Positions 50,215 through 60,249 of a DNA stretch of 64,000 nt are shown one piece after another. The stretch lies in the NCBI GenBank assembly GCA_977006965.1, contig OZ345374.1:1674001-1738000 (forward strand). The letters are read 5' to 3'. The stretch's first letter is position 1. Every line of letters starts with the position of its first letter. Both the position numbers and the translations under genes were made by a program. This stretch comes from Phymatolithon calcareum. Lineage: Eukaryota; Rhodophyta; Florideophyceae; Hapalidiales. The notes under the pieces were generated by a model that ran no database searches, was not told where the DNA came from, and saw only the letters and a list, made by a program, of their open reading frames with translations.

Positions 50215-51408
50215 CTATTCTCGCAACTTGGATCCCTTCAAATCCTTGTCCAGTTCCTCCGTCTGCAAATTCTCACCAACATTTCCCGTAGCAGGCGGAG
50301 TATTCTCATTTCCCTTAAACGCCGCAGCTTTTTTCGCAGCCTCCGTCTTCATCATTGCCATTTTCTTCTGTCTGATCAATTCCTTCATATTCGGTCTACC
50401 CGTCAAATTTCTGCTTCCCCCCTTCTGCGTCCCCGACGAACTCCCAGTCCCCCCCAGTCGCGAACGAGCATCTGCAGGAAGCATCATCCTCAAATTCCTA
50501 GATCGTTCAACACCCTGCTTATCCGTATAAGCCTTCTCAAGTTTCTTCGCCGCCTCGCGCACAACCGCAGCCTTATCCACAACCCCCTTCGCAAGCACCT
50601 GCATCACAACCCCATCCCTCTCCTCCCCTATCGGTCCCTCTGCAACCCATTCCGCAACAACATCAACCCCGACACGCCGTCCACGCTCATGCCGCGCCGA
50701 ACTGACAGCCTCTCTCACAGCCTCCCAAGCCGCATCGTACTTACCAGCAGGACGCATGGCACCTTTCATAGCGCTCTCCCTTGCATCACCCATGACCGCC
50801 TTCTTAACTGCAATACCAGCCATAGCTGCGGAAAAAATCGCAACACACTGCGACTCCGACAGATATGACGCGAGAGCAAGCACAGTTTCCGCACTCTCCA
50901 CCACGATTTTCGAACGCAGGTCATCGAGTTGCACACAAAGCCCTGAAATAAGCGCTTCTTCCTGTGCCATTTCACCCGCACGCTCGCGCACGGCGCGCAA
51001 CGCAGCCATGCGAAGCGTCCACGGGGTGGAAAGCGTGGCCAGGGCCGCGACGACGTCGACGACGGGTTTGGACGACCAGTCGGGGATAAGAGGTTCCGCC
51101 GCACGTTCCGGTTCGTCGTCGGGCACCTTCTTCTTCTTCCGTGGCGGCGACGGCGCGCGGTCACCAGCTGTTCGGCCCGGTGCCGTTCGCGAGGACGCCG
51201 CGCCGGCAGCGGGGAGGGGAGGGCCTCCACGTCGTGCCGCGCGACGGGCGGAGAGACGGTCCGCGCCCGCGAGGTAGCGCTTTAGCTCGGCGCGGAGACG
51301 CGCGGCTTCCGCCTCGTCCTCGCGCGCGGCGCGTACGAGGTCGAGCCAGCCGCGCGTCTTTGGACGCGGGCATTGCGCGGCCTTTGTTGGCGTGTCCATC
51401 ACGCTCAT
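50215..51408 (-). CDS. CLASP-like TOG-domain protein, 397 aa
   Basis: TOG domains bind tubulin and regulate microtubule ends. The pattern LCVQLDDLRSKIVVESAETV (residues 157-176) closely fits the HEAT repeat of the CLASP N-terminal domain (QL.DLRS.VV.EA). DKAAVVREAAKKLEKAY near residue 300, followed by LPADARSRL, fits its last repeat. The helical domain covers about residues 108-330. The N-terminus is Arg/Ala-rich with a KKKK cluster at 91-94, and the C-terminus is Lys-rich and disordered. Only one TOG unit is present, so it is shorter than animal CLASPs. Starts at ATG 51408. Convergent with the acidic repeat gene (48 bp) and divergent from the carrier gene. Confidence 0.75.
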   Translation of the reverse strand: MSVMDTPTKAAQCPRPKTRGWLDLVRAAREDEAEAARLRAELKRYLAGADRLSARRAARRGGPPLPAAGAASSRTAPGRTAGDRAPSPPRKKKKVPDDEPERAAEPLIPDWSSKPVVDVVAALATLSTPWTLRMAALRAVRERAGEMAQEEALISGLCVQLDDLRSKIVVESAETVLALASYLSESQCVAIFSAAMAGIAVKKAVMGDARESAMKGAMRPAGKYDAAWEAVREAVSSARHERGRRVGVDVVAEWVAEGPIGEERDGVVMQVLAKGVVDKAAVVREAAKKLEKAYTDKQGVERSRNLRMMLPADARSRLGGTGSSSGTQKGGSRNLTGRPNMKELIRQKKMAMMKTEAAKKAAAFKGNENTPPATGNVGENLQTEELDKDLKGSKLRE

Positions 51409-51780
51409 GTCGTCTTTGTCACTCTAGGTTCACGAAGCTTTGTCGCTAATTGACGCGGTTCAGATGATGATGGGATACAGTACTGTACTGTAGTGTGTTC
51501 AAGAAGTTAATGGGCCGACACATGCAGGCGCGGATTTAAATTTGAAAATTTCGTCACCACCGATTCGCACTACTGTACGCTCACGCGGTACGTAGCCGTT
51601 CGGTGCACGCACTCCCGCCACACGGTATGACAAGAGCCACGGGGCGGGGAAATATTTGATCCCGTGAGCAATCTGAACAGGATCCGAGCGTGGCGCCAGG
51701 AATTTAAATTCCAGCCGAATCTGCGGGAGAAGACGTTGCAGGGGCCCGGGCAGAGCTGTGACGTGAATCGGGCAGGCGTG
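51409..51780. promoter_or_regulatory. Spacer between CLASP-like and carrier genes, likely bidirectional promoter
   Basis: 372 bp between two divergent starts. A run TACAGTACTGTACTGTAGTG at 51477-51496 is a near-palindromic repeat of ACTGTA and a candidate regulatory site. The open frame before the carrier ATG starts with GTG at 51664. Confidence 0.45.
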
Positions 51781-52686
51781 ATGGGGGCTGGCACATGGTT
51801 GGCGTCTGCATTGGCCGGTGTGGTGTCTCGCAGTGTGGTGCATCCGCTGGACACGATCCGCACGGTGCAGATGGTGTCTGGAGGGTCTGTATCGCTTGCG
51901 GGTGCGTTGCGATCCGTGGTAGCTGCGGACGGTATGCGTGGTCTATATCGCGGCTTCGCGGCGTCATTAGCATTGCAAGCGCCTGCAGTGAGCGTTTATC
52001 TATCCGTCTATGAGTGGTCGCGTGACAATTTGCGTTGTCGATTTCCACATACCGCGCCCTTTCTCAGTCACACTGCTGCCGGCTTTGCGGCCGAGGCTGC
52101 GTCCGCGCTCATCTGGGCGCCTATGGAGGTTGTGAAGCAGCGTGCGCAATGCCGTCCGCGCGGTGCGCGTTCTGGTAGTATTGCCGTTCTGCGTGATCTT
52201 CTTCGTGTCGAGGGGCCTGCGGCGTTATTCTCCGGTTACTTCATTACGCTTGGTGTGTTTGGGCCGTATGCTATGCTGTACTTTGTGGTTTATGAACGCT
52301 GTCGCGCAGAGGTGCGCAAAAGGGATATTCAGGAAGGGGGGGTGAGTATTTCGGTTAGCGCGGCTTGCGCGGGGGCTGTGGCGGCGTTTGCTACTACGCC
52401 GTTGGATGTTGTGAAGACGAGATTGCAGACGCAGGGGGATGTTGCTGATAGTAGGCAGGGACGCGCGAAGTATGCGGGGTCGTGGGATGCTGTGAGACGG
52501 ATTGCGGGGACGGAGGGGTATGGCGCGTTTTTCAAAGGCGTTTTTGCACGTATGCTGTGGATCATGCCTGGGACGGCGATTACTATGTCGACTTTTGAGT
52601 TTTTGAAACTTTATGTTGGGGATAAGCCGGCGATTGGTGAGAAGCGACAGGCGATTGAGGGGGCGAGCACGGAGCCGAATGTGTAG
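51781..52686 (+). CDS. Mitochondrial carrier family (SLC25-type) protein, 301 aa
   Basis: Mitochondrial carriers exchange small metabolites across the inner membrane. Three homologous repeats each show the PX[DE]XX[KR] signature: HPLDTIRTVQ (21-30), APMEVVKQRAQ (113-123) and TPLDVVKTRLQTQ (206-218). Six helices are implied and the length of 301 is standard. The second signature (PMEVVKQR) and the compact N-terminus recall the S-adenosylmethionine carrier branch, but this is only a hint. The frame could extend to GTG 51664, but ATG 51781 begins right before helix 1. Intronless, with a marked fall of G+C toward the 3' end. Confidence 0.92.
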   Translation: MGAGTWLASALAGVVSRSVVHPLDTIRTVQMVSGGSVSLAGALRSVVAADGMRGLYRGFAASLALQAPAVSVYLSVYEWSRDNLRCRFPHTAPFLSHTAAGFAAEAASALIWAPMEVVKQRAQCRPRGARSGSIAVLRDLLRVEGPAALFSGYFITLGVFGPYAMLYFVVYERCRAEVRKRDIQEGGVSISVSAACAGAVAAFATTPLDVVKTRLQTQGDVADSRQGRAKYAGSWDAVRRIAGTEGYGAFFKGVFARMLWIMPGTAITMSTFEFLKLYVGDKPAIGEKRQAIEGASTEPNV

Positions 52687-52851
52687 CCGATCCACTTAAC
52701 CTCACACACACACACACGATTCCTTGTTCAGATTAGCGTTCCCGGCTAAGAAGCTTACCTTCCTGTACGTAGACTGTTGAGATTGTACGAATTACTTAGC
52801 TAGCATGCAAGACATAGAGTAGCACCAGTTTTGATAATCAGATCGTTTTTA

Positions 52852-53697
52852 TCATTCATTTGGCACCGACGGAAGATGACCATCATTTGACTTCATCACA
52901 GCATCTGCCGGGTTAGGGCCGCCGGTATTTCCCATTGCGTCGTTTCGCGTTGCCGACTTCGTGACTGCAGCATCAGCAGCATCAGTAGAATTACCTGTAC
53001 CACCAACCTCCATCTTGCTCTTGTCCTGCACTACATTTGCACCCTGCTGCTTGATCAGCCCGCGAATACTAAGATCGTACATAATCTCCTCAATGCGCTT
53101 AACGTCATACTTCATACCATCGTACCGTTTCCTCAAAAAGTCGTTACGAAAGTTAAGTTCCTTAAATCCCTCAAACATACAATTAGCAAACATCGCACAT
53201 CGTCCCGGCGTCTCAAAATCGCCCAATACAACCCGATTCATGCACAGTCTTGCAAGCTCGCTCACAGCTCCAATCGCCCCCACAAGATAATCCTCTAAAG
53301 GCAGTGTCAATTTTTCCGCCTCCAACATGTCGAGCACCGTACCCCGATTCGACAGACAATCATCCTTTGCAAACCGTGTCACAATGCATACACACACCGC
53401 GTTCTGCAATGTGCGTCGCCAGATCTCGTTGTACCGATAGTACGCCCCACCGTCCGTCATCGGCAACGCATTTTCGATCGCGAGTAACGCACTTCCAATA
53501 TGCGGTAATGCTTGCATGGCACGGTCTGTTGCAGGCCCCAAGTCCACGCTCACGTGCAGTGTGCCTACCAAACGCTGCACGAAACGCACGGCATCATCAG
53601 CCTTGTCGCGTAAGCCGCTCAATTTGGCGCGCACCGCGTCCTCGGCCGCGAGCGTCGTGCTCACCTCGGCAATAATCGCGTCCATGGCGCCTTCCAT
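52852..53697 (-). CDS. Translin, 281 aa
   Basis: Translin is an RNA/DNA-binding ring protein that with TRAX forms the C3PO nuclease. The all-helical family core runs from about residue 10 to 225. Landmarks are LEDYLVGAIGAVSELARLCM followed by NRVVLGDF, and FRNDFLRKRYDGMKYDVKRI close to the end of the core. A Ser/Thr/Asn-rich tail of about 55 residues, not usual for translin, follows. Catalytic acids of TRAX are not apparent, so translin fits better than TRAX. The frame is open to a GTG at 53784; ATG 53697 gives a start typical of the family. It faces the carrier gene 165 bp away. Confidence 0.87.
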   Translation of the reverse strand: MEGAMDAIIAEVSTTLAAEDAVRAKLSGLRDKADDAVRFVQRLVGTLHVSVDLGPATDRAMQALPHIGSALLAIENALPMTDGGAYYRYNEIWRRTLQNAVCVCIVTRFAKDDCLSNRGTVLDMLEAEKLTLPLEDYLVGAIGAVSELARLCMNRVVLGDFETPGRCAMFANCMFEGFKELNFRNDFLRKRYDGMKYDVKRIEEIMYDLSIRGLIKQQGANVVQDKSKMEVGGTGNSTDAADAAVTKSATRNDAMGNTGGPNPADAVMKSNDGHLPSVPNE

Positions 53698-53832
53698 TGC
53701 GCCAAACGGGGGCCCGAAATACACTCTGAATCTCCACCTCGGTGGCAAGCACTTGGAGTCCGAAAACCACGACTTCCCCCCCACAACGTTATCATACAGC
53801 TTGTGGATTGCAGGTCGGTTGTCTGGCCAGGT

Positions 53833-54324
53833 TTAAAAATTCTGTGGGAAACGCGGAAAGGGCGAGTGTAGAGGGTCCGGCGTCCGATGTGGCAACAGCG
53901 GCTCGCTCGGCGCGGATTGAAGTGGAGTCGCCTCAGGAGCAGTGACCTTGGAGCGTGCCCATGCAGCGGTGATGCGGTCCTCAGCCTGCTTGCGTAGTGG
54001 GCAATTCTTCTTGCGTTCGACCTGCTCCAAATACGAGCGCCGACTGTCTCGCACCAGCTCTGCGCGGAGCGCTTCTATTGTTGGTTGCTCTTTTTTCGCC
54101 GCAATTCCCTGCTTTCTGCCCGCTTCAATGTCGACCGCCGCGTCGAACGCAGCGCTGTCCACTTTTATCTCAGGTCGTCGCCATTGCGTTTCTGTCCAGC
54201 CCTCCTCCTCTAATGGAGCATTGGACACTGGTGCACCAGAGCCCAGACCAAGAGCTGCACGTACAGAGCCATACGCTATTCCGCTTAGCGGGGGCTCCGT
54301 TGTAGATGGCCCCATGGTCACCAT
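53833..54324 (-). CDS. Small unrecognised protein, about 163 aa
   Basis: Family not recognised. The frame reads as protein with an acidic-aromatic patch (LEEEGWTETQWRRPEIKVD) and a charged helix with IEALRAELVRDSRRSYLEQV, then ERKKNCPLRKQAED, and a Pro-rich tail. It could bind another protein through the coiled part. ATGs at 54324 and 54315 are both possible; the open frame begins with TTG. It sits between translin (same strand, 135 bp away) and the divergent eL38 gene, in a gene-dense island, which supports a real gene. Confidence 0.65.
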   Translation of the reverse strand: MVTMGPSTTEPPLSGIAYGSVRAALGLGSGAPVSNAPLEEEGWTETQWRRPEIKVDSAAFDAAVDIEAGRKQGIAAKKEQPTIEALRAELVRDSRRSYLEQVERKKNCPLRKQAEDRITAAWARSKVTAPEATPLQSAPSEPLLPHRTPDPLHSPFPRFPQNF

Positions 54325-54635
54325 TGCCTTGGACAAAACTTCCCCGAGGAGGCAAATTTTTTTTACCTACCGGAGAGGTAGCCCACTGTAAATAGCCCCA
54401 AGAATTCGCAAGGCCCGTTCGGACCAGCGATGAAATTATTGCCGAGCTTCTATTTGTCGATAATGTTACACGTGTAATATAAGCATGTGCGAAATTGTGC
54501 TCCGCCGCGATGCCCTAGATCTGTTTCAAATGTCGTCGGCGGTGCACCGCGAAAGGGGCATTGGAGACCGTCCTTTTACTCTGCGCACCTTTGCACTTCA
54601 AGCTTGACTGTTTTTTTCCCTTTCAAGCTTTCAGG

Positions 54636-55058
54636 ATGGTATGTACTATCTTTCGCAGCGCGTGAGCATGCGATATTGTGCCGCACGTCTTGATTTCGGA
54701 ATCTAACTTTTACGCACCCGCCTCTGAACGCGATGAACATGTAATGTAGCCGAAGCAAGTGTTTGAAATCAAGGATTTCTTGATCGCCGCCCGCCGAAAG
54801 GACGCGCGCAGTGTCACGATCAAAAAGCAGACTAATGGTTCGCTCAAGTTCAAGGTCCGCTGCTCAAAATACCTGTATACCCTCGTCGTGAAGGATACCG
54901 AGAAGGCCGACAAGTTGCAGAAGAGCCTTCCTCCAGGTATGTTTTCAGTTTAAATGAGTTTCGTTCCTTCTTCAGTCTTTCTGTTTCTCACAAATTTGTT
55001 TCTATCTCTTTCTCTCTCTTTGTTGTGGAGTGCAGGTCTCCAGCGTAAGGCAATCTAG
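54636..55058 (+). CDS. RPL38: 60S ribosomal protein eL38, three exons
   Basis: The exons are 54636-54638, 54750-54936 and 55036-55058, giving 70 residues: M, then [20 protein letters not shown] and on to KSLPPGLQRKAI, the normal length of eL38. Exon 1 contains only the ATG. Both introns (111 and 99 nt) start GTATGT and end TAG or CAG, and the reading frame joins exactly: phase 0 after ATG, phase 1 in the Gly codon. Without splicing, exon 2 has no ATG, so the split start is required. A pyrimidine tract (TTTTTTTCCC) precedes the start, as in many ribosomal-protein genes. The protein belongs to the large subunit in the cytosol. It is the only gene in the window with clear introns. Confidence 0.95.
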
Positions 55059-57290
55059 GAGAATAAATGGAATGATTTTCTACTTTTATCGCCATCTCCC
55101 TCGGGTTATGTGCGCGGCGTTGTCCCGCATTCGTATTGCGTTTGGTGCTTCGCGTTGTTTGTGAGCACTTGTAGTCTGCTTCCTATATTCATGACTAAAC
55201 CAGTCCTTTGTCCATTTCTCCAAAGCTCTATTTTCAAAGACAGAACTGATGCCTGCTGTCGGTGCCGTGCACTTGAAAAGAGCGTTGAAATTCTTCGGTC
55301 TTGGGTCTCGACTATCTGTCAATGTGGAAGAGCTGATACGAGAGGCAAAGAGATAAAATGGAGTGCGAGAGTTTGTCCTGGCACGTACGCGCGCGCGTGG
55401 ATAGAATGCAGTTGAAGCTGGACTCGTCATGATGTTACTGATTCCGCACAAATTAAGGGCGTCTCCTTTATTAGTCCAATTGAACGGATATGGCTCTCTT
55501 TGTCAGATGGTGCCCGCCATTGTGTTGCCCGTGCGTGGCAATTCTCTCTGCTTCCTTGATGAATGCGAGAGGAGTCGTGCAGTAGACATGCAGGGTTCGC
55601 GGTGATTTTGTGGGGACAACAGGAACAAAATAGTTAACACGTCCGCCGTGCTATTTTATCGGCTACATCATGTCATCTCGACACTAGGCCATGTTGCGCG
55701 AAACCCCAAGCGAGTGAAAGCGGACAAAGTTCGAAACACCGAGCAAAAACCCGGTACCAAAATAAGCGGCGATTAGTCGTATCACTTCCTTAAGATTGTT
55801 CATGGTAAAGTCTAATGTGTACTACAACTGAGATAGGCCGAGCGCTCCCCTGTGCAAGATGCTGGATGGCAGCCTTGAAGAAGTACGTAAAAGGTAATGT
55901 TCAGGCAAAAGACCAAGCATCCGCCAATGGCTACCCAAAGGTAATTAGCAACGGAGGAAGCCTGTCCAGCTAATTCGCATGACTATCCGCCCTTGAAAAG
56001 GAAACATCAAAAAGCTCTTCGCATAACATTCATGCCGCAATTGTGGTATGTACACGAATTACGGTACATCGTTTCTAATTTCTCCAGGGCAGTACTGTCA
56101 TTGCGTGCAACGCCGTAAAAGTAGAGACCGCCTTCATCTTTCAGATCATGCAGAAGCGGTTTAAGGCTCGCGCCTACAGAGGGTAGTGCATTCGACTAAG
56201 CTCTTTCTGACAGTGAGAGATAAAATCCATTTCGGATCCGCCTCTTCAACATACCTCAGGCAATCAAGTAGGGGAGTAAACGGAATGATTTTCTACTTCT
56301 ATCACCTTCTCCCCCGGGTTATGGGTGCAGCGTTGTCCCGCATTCGTATTGCGTTTTGCGCTTCGTGTTGTTTGTGAGCACATGTAGTTTACTTAATTTT
56401 CAGGAACGGAACTGATATCAGCTGTCGGCGCGCGTGCACTTGAAACGAGCGTTGAAATTCTTCGGTCTTGGATCTCGACTATCTGTAAATGTGAAAGAGC
56501 TGATACAAGAGTCCAATTGAACGGATATGGCTCGCTTTGCCTCATGTTGGGTTCCACATCACCCCGCTAATATGTTGTGCCGTGCGTGAGCAATTCTCTC
56601 TGGTTCCGTGATGGATGTGATAGGAGCAGTACAATAGACATGCAGGGTCCGCGGTGATTTTGTGGGGACAACAGGAACAAAATATTTAACACGTCCGCCG
56701 TGCTATTTTATCGGCTACATCATGTCTTCTCGACAGTGGGTCATGTTGCGCAAAAACCCATGCGAGTCAAAGCAGACAAAGCTCGAAACATCGAGCAAAA
56801 ACCTGGTACGAAGATTCGCGGCGATTTGCCGGCTCGCTTCCCGTGAATTCTAACATGTACCACAACTGAGCTGGTTTGTCTGACAACCCAGGGCTCCCCT
56901 GTGCCTTACAGCAGTGGGTGTTCACTGCTGGTTCCCAGGTCACGAAGTCAAGAAGCTGAATGGCAGCTCTGAAGAAGTACGTAAAAGGTAAAGTTCAGGC
57001 AAAATACCAAGCGTGAGCCAATGGCTAACCAAGGTAGAAACGGGGGAAGCCCTTCCAGTTAAACAGGAAACATCAAGAAACTCTTTGCAAAACATTCTTG
57101 CCAAAATTGGCCATGTGTACAAATTACATCGTTTCCAATTTCTCTAGCGCAGTACTGTCATTGCGTGCAACGCCGTAAAAGTAGAGACTGCCCTTCATCT
57201 TCCAGATCACGCAAGAGCGGCTCAAGGCTCGCACCTACAGACGGTAGAGCATACGACTAAGCTCTTGCTGAGAGTGAGAGATAATTATCG
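55051..57290. repeat. Tandem duplication of the eL38 3' flank (two units of about 1-1.2 kb)
   Basis: Unit A about 55051-56235, unit B about 56262-57290. Matches include GGAATGATTTTCTACTT, GTTGTCCCGCATTCGTATTG, TCCAATTGAACGGATATGGC, ACGTCCGCCGTGCTATTTTA and TCATTGCGTGCAACGCCGTA, in the same order in both. The left edge of unit B still carries a copy of the last bases of the eL38 reading frame (GGCAATC.AG). Frames inside are not conserved between the two units, so it is probably non-coding DNA. Confidence 0.87.
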
Positions 57291-57355
57291 ACTGTTGTCA
57301 ACGACGGCTCGCGCAAATCCCGCAGGGAGGCTCAAGCCTCTTTTCTTGTGCGGTC

Positions 57356-57757
57356 TCACATTGCAAATATCTTCGGTGCCACCTCAAGTGCGAATCTCGT
57401 GTTCAGCCGCCGCACGACAGCGGCCGGTCCACAGAATGTTCTCGAGTCGCCAGAGCGCTGTCCCTTATGTATCGCGTCCACTCTGAAGTCTTTCATTGCC
57501 GGCAACATCGTCACGGCCACTGTAATCTTAATTGCCGTACCCAACTTCCCACAATTGCTGGATGACCCGCGTCTGGTCAGAGCGCGTCCTTGTGCGTAGC
57601 GAAAAATCCTATTTGACAGCCTCGACTTCAGATTCACGGCCTCGAAAGCTTTCTTCATGGCAATCACGATGACGCCGCGCATCCGCATCCCTCTACGAGG
57701 GCCACGTGCGCGCTTGACTCCGCTCATTCGCATGCTCATATCTCGCAAAGCACACAT
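57356..57757 (-). CDS. Doubtful small basic protein, 133 aa
   Basis: A frame starting MCALRDMSMRMSGVKRARGP, Arg-rich at first and more neutral later (TAIKITVAVTMLPAMKDF). An 83-codon frame on the other strand (57348-57599) covers the same DNA and also has a hydrophobic stretch, so strand is undecided. G+C content is higher than in the flanks. No family is recognised. Confidence 0.25.
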   Translation of the reverse strand: MCALRDMSMRMSGVKRARGPRRGMRMRGVIVIAMKKAFEAVNLKSRLSNRIFRYAQGRALTRRGSSSNCGKLGTAIKITVAVTMLPAMKDFRVDAIHKGQRSGDSRTFCGPAAVVRRLNTRFALEVAPKIFAM

Positions 57758-58454
57758 CTAAATTTTTTGCGTAATAAAAATTCGTGTCCCTCTGCCTCTG
57801 CCCCCGCGTGCTTGCTGATGCTGTGGCTCTTGTAATCGAGTCTGTCCATACTACCAGGAGAAAGTAGGCGCATTGAGATACAACCTGATTTCGACTTGCT
57901 TGACCAAGTCCCAGATAAAAACATCGTCAGCGTTTGTCGCCATGAGGCTGCCATGCACCTCTAAGGGCTTCGATCGCATGCGGCAGAGTTATTGTCTGTG
58001 GCGGATTGAATATTGGATTTGACGAAGTGAGATATGCCGGATATCATCTAGAATGATTTCGTGAGAAGCATGAGTTGCCTAAGACAATAGTGGCGTGCAT
58101 CGCTAGGTCCTACTAAAAATCATCAACTCACAGCAAACTGCGAAACTGTTGGGCTATAGGACAAACTATCCTCCTGGTCTAAGCTCTCCTCCATGCGATG
58201 TATGCTGAATCAAACGGTTGCGTTCGTATCCGAGTGAAGTATTAGCCCCATTTATGTTGTCAACAATGGTTTCTAATTTTAATGGGCGCTAGCATCTTGC
58301 CGTACCCCACGACCATTTAAGAGTAACACGCCTCAACAGGCCTGTGTGATCAAACATCAGATACGAGCCTGTGTCCAACTTGTGGTTCTTCGAGCGCAAG
58401 GCGTCCTTCTTTATTGACTCAACCATTCCAAGTAGTAATTTAACTCGATGCAAT
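57758..58454. other. Intergenic DNA, no gene seen
   Basis: Only short frames; no repeat noted. The open frame of the Smr gene begins at 58371 with GTG but its first ATG is 58455. Confidence 0.35.
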
Positions 58455-59564
58455 ATGGCTGAAGATGAGTTCCATCAGGTGTATAACAGACGACGGCAGT
58501 CACTTCGCAATGATGAGCCAACTAATGAGCCCCTGCTTACCCCTTCCGGGACTTTATTTGGAAATCGCGTCGGAGATTGCAGTCGGGCACGCTCCAGCTC
58601 ATGGAGGAGAGAAAGCAGTGGCAATTTCGAAAGAAGACGTAACCGAGGCGAATTCAACCGTCGGCAAACGGAGCTCCCCGACAATCAGACTGAACGATGG
58701 GTGCAGCTCCGAATGTCTCAACCCTCGGTGCAGTACGATTTTAGGAAGGCTTTGGGAAGACGTGAAGCTCTTGGAGACCTTCGTATGTCCACAGAAAAGC
58801 TACTTGATTTCTTGTGCGGGAAGCATGCATGGACGCAAAAGCATGTTGTCCGAAACGTTTTCGAGGATCTTGACAGGGACGTCAATTTGACCGACAAGAT
58901 TCTAGCGTTGAACAAGGAAAACTATGCAAGGAAATCGGCACTGTACGATCCGATAGAAAATAGGGCGAGAAGAGATTCTTTGATACAAGCCGATACGAAC
59001 CGGCATGCTACGCTGCAAAGGAGGTCCATGAGTCAAGGCAGACGAAACCTTGTCGAGGACTTCCAACTGGACACGATGCGTGAAAACGTAAAGCGTCTCT
59101 TGGATCAACTGGATGTTGCTAAAGATAGGATGAAGAAAGAAAATAGTGAAAAGAACATCGAAGAGGAGAAAATGCTGAAGAACCGTGCCCATAATGCCCG
59201 AGACAAGCTTGTGAATGCTATTATGTCGTCGAGGAGTTTCGATGAAGGCCGAATCGATTTGCACACAATGAATATTGAGTGCGCGAAAAGAATTGTTTGC
59301 AAAAGAATAAACGCGAATATCCATCCCCCGGAGTTTTACGTAGTTACCGGACAAGGTCTTCACTCGAAAGATAACATCTGTGTCATCGCCGGCGCGATTA
59401 GGGACTATCTGACTCTGAAAAACATACAGTTCAAAGAGGGCGAAGGGAAAAATAAGGGTCGTATATATATTTATCCCGAGCCAGGGTTGAACCCCGATTG
59501 CGTTATTGGAAAGACTCCTACAAACACCAGGGGATGGGGACAGCGACCGGCTCGAATACGTTAA
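58455..59564 (+). CDS. Smr-domain protein, 369 aa
   Basis: Smr (small MutS-related) domains bind or nick DNA or cleave RNA. The C-terminal domain (about residues 266-340) shows the DLH motif (IDLHTMN, 267-273), the VVTGQGLHSKDN glycine loop (296-307) and closing strand RIYIYPE. Before it, a charged helical region of about 170 residues (90-262) with DFRKALGRREAL and a coiled coil (KKENSEKNIEEEKMLKNRA), and an Arg/Ser-rich disordered start. The usual HGQG variant reads TGQGLHS, close to the family TGxGxHS. A relation to plant and animal proteins with a single C-terminal Smr is likely; the partner domain is not recognised. Intronless. Confidence 0.87.
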   Translation: MAEDEFHQVYNRRRQSLRNDEPTNEPLLTPSGTLFGNRVGDCSRARSSSWRRESSGNFERRRNRGEFNRRQTELPDNQTERWVQLRMSQPSVQYDFRKALGRREALGDLRMSTEKLLDFLCGKHAWTQKHVVRNVFEDLDRDVNLTDKILALNKENYARKSALYDPIENRARRDSLIQADTNRHATLQRRSMSQGRRNLVEDFQLDTMRENVKRLLDQLDVAKDRMKKENSEKNIEEEKMLKNRAHNARDKLVNAIMSSRSFDEGRIDLHTMNIECAKRIVCKRINANIHPPEFYVVTGQGLHSKDNICVIAGAIRDYLTLKNIQFKEGEGKNKGRIYIYPEPGLNPDCVIGKTPTNTRGWGQRPARIR

Positions 59565-60249
59565 GCTACTGCACCGCTTCTTACGATACTGACTTAGAAA
59601 TTAATGTTTATTTCTCCGCATCATCAAGTGGTCTCCATGGACAATGGGCGGAAAAATGCCCTGAGCTTCTACTGTTGAGTAAAGACCAGAATTCCTTCTA
59701 GCAACTTTTCGAACTCTTCGAGAGTTTCGCTACTCACTGTGGAGAGAGCAGAATTTTATATTTGAAACAAGCTGGCTGATGCACCAGCCGGTGTGTTTAG
59801 AATTTCCCTCAACCATACATGGTTCGTCTACGCATATCATAGACGTGTAGTGCACAGCCCATATAGCACTCTACCAAATATATAACAGTGGCCACTAAAA
59901 GATTATAGATTTCTCCACAAAATACAAAAATGTTGAGACAAACATCCACAATGCAGGTGTTGATAGAACACAGTGGTGCAGCATTTGCACTTCATGGGAA
60001 AACTGACGAGTAGCCCTCTCGGAAGGACCAGACTATTTAAGCTTACATTTTCAAGAGTCAGCGTACCTTTAATTAGCCGCACACTCTTTGCAACACTTCG
60101 GCTGCTACATTTGGGATAGACATGACCCGATTTAGCTGAGCATACGTTGTAAACAGCTGGTTTAGAAATGCTACGCGCCGACAATGAGGCTTGCTTCGAC
60201 ATGGTACTAGCGTCATGGGAGACATGTGGAAAATTGAAGTGCCTCCCAC
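59565..60249. other. Intergenic DNA, no gene seen
   Basis: No coding frame above 100 codons and no repeat noted up to the reverse-transcriptase relic. Confidence 0.35.

Noticed and set aside
57348-57599. 83-codon plus-strand frame
   Set aside because: Overlaps a longer opposite frame; neither is recognisable, so only the longer is listed, with low confidence.
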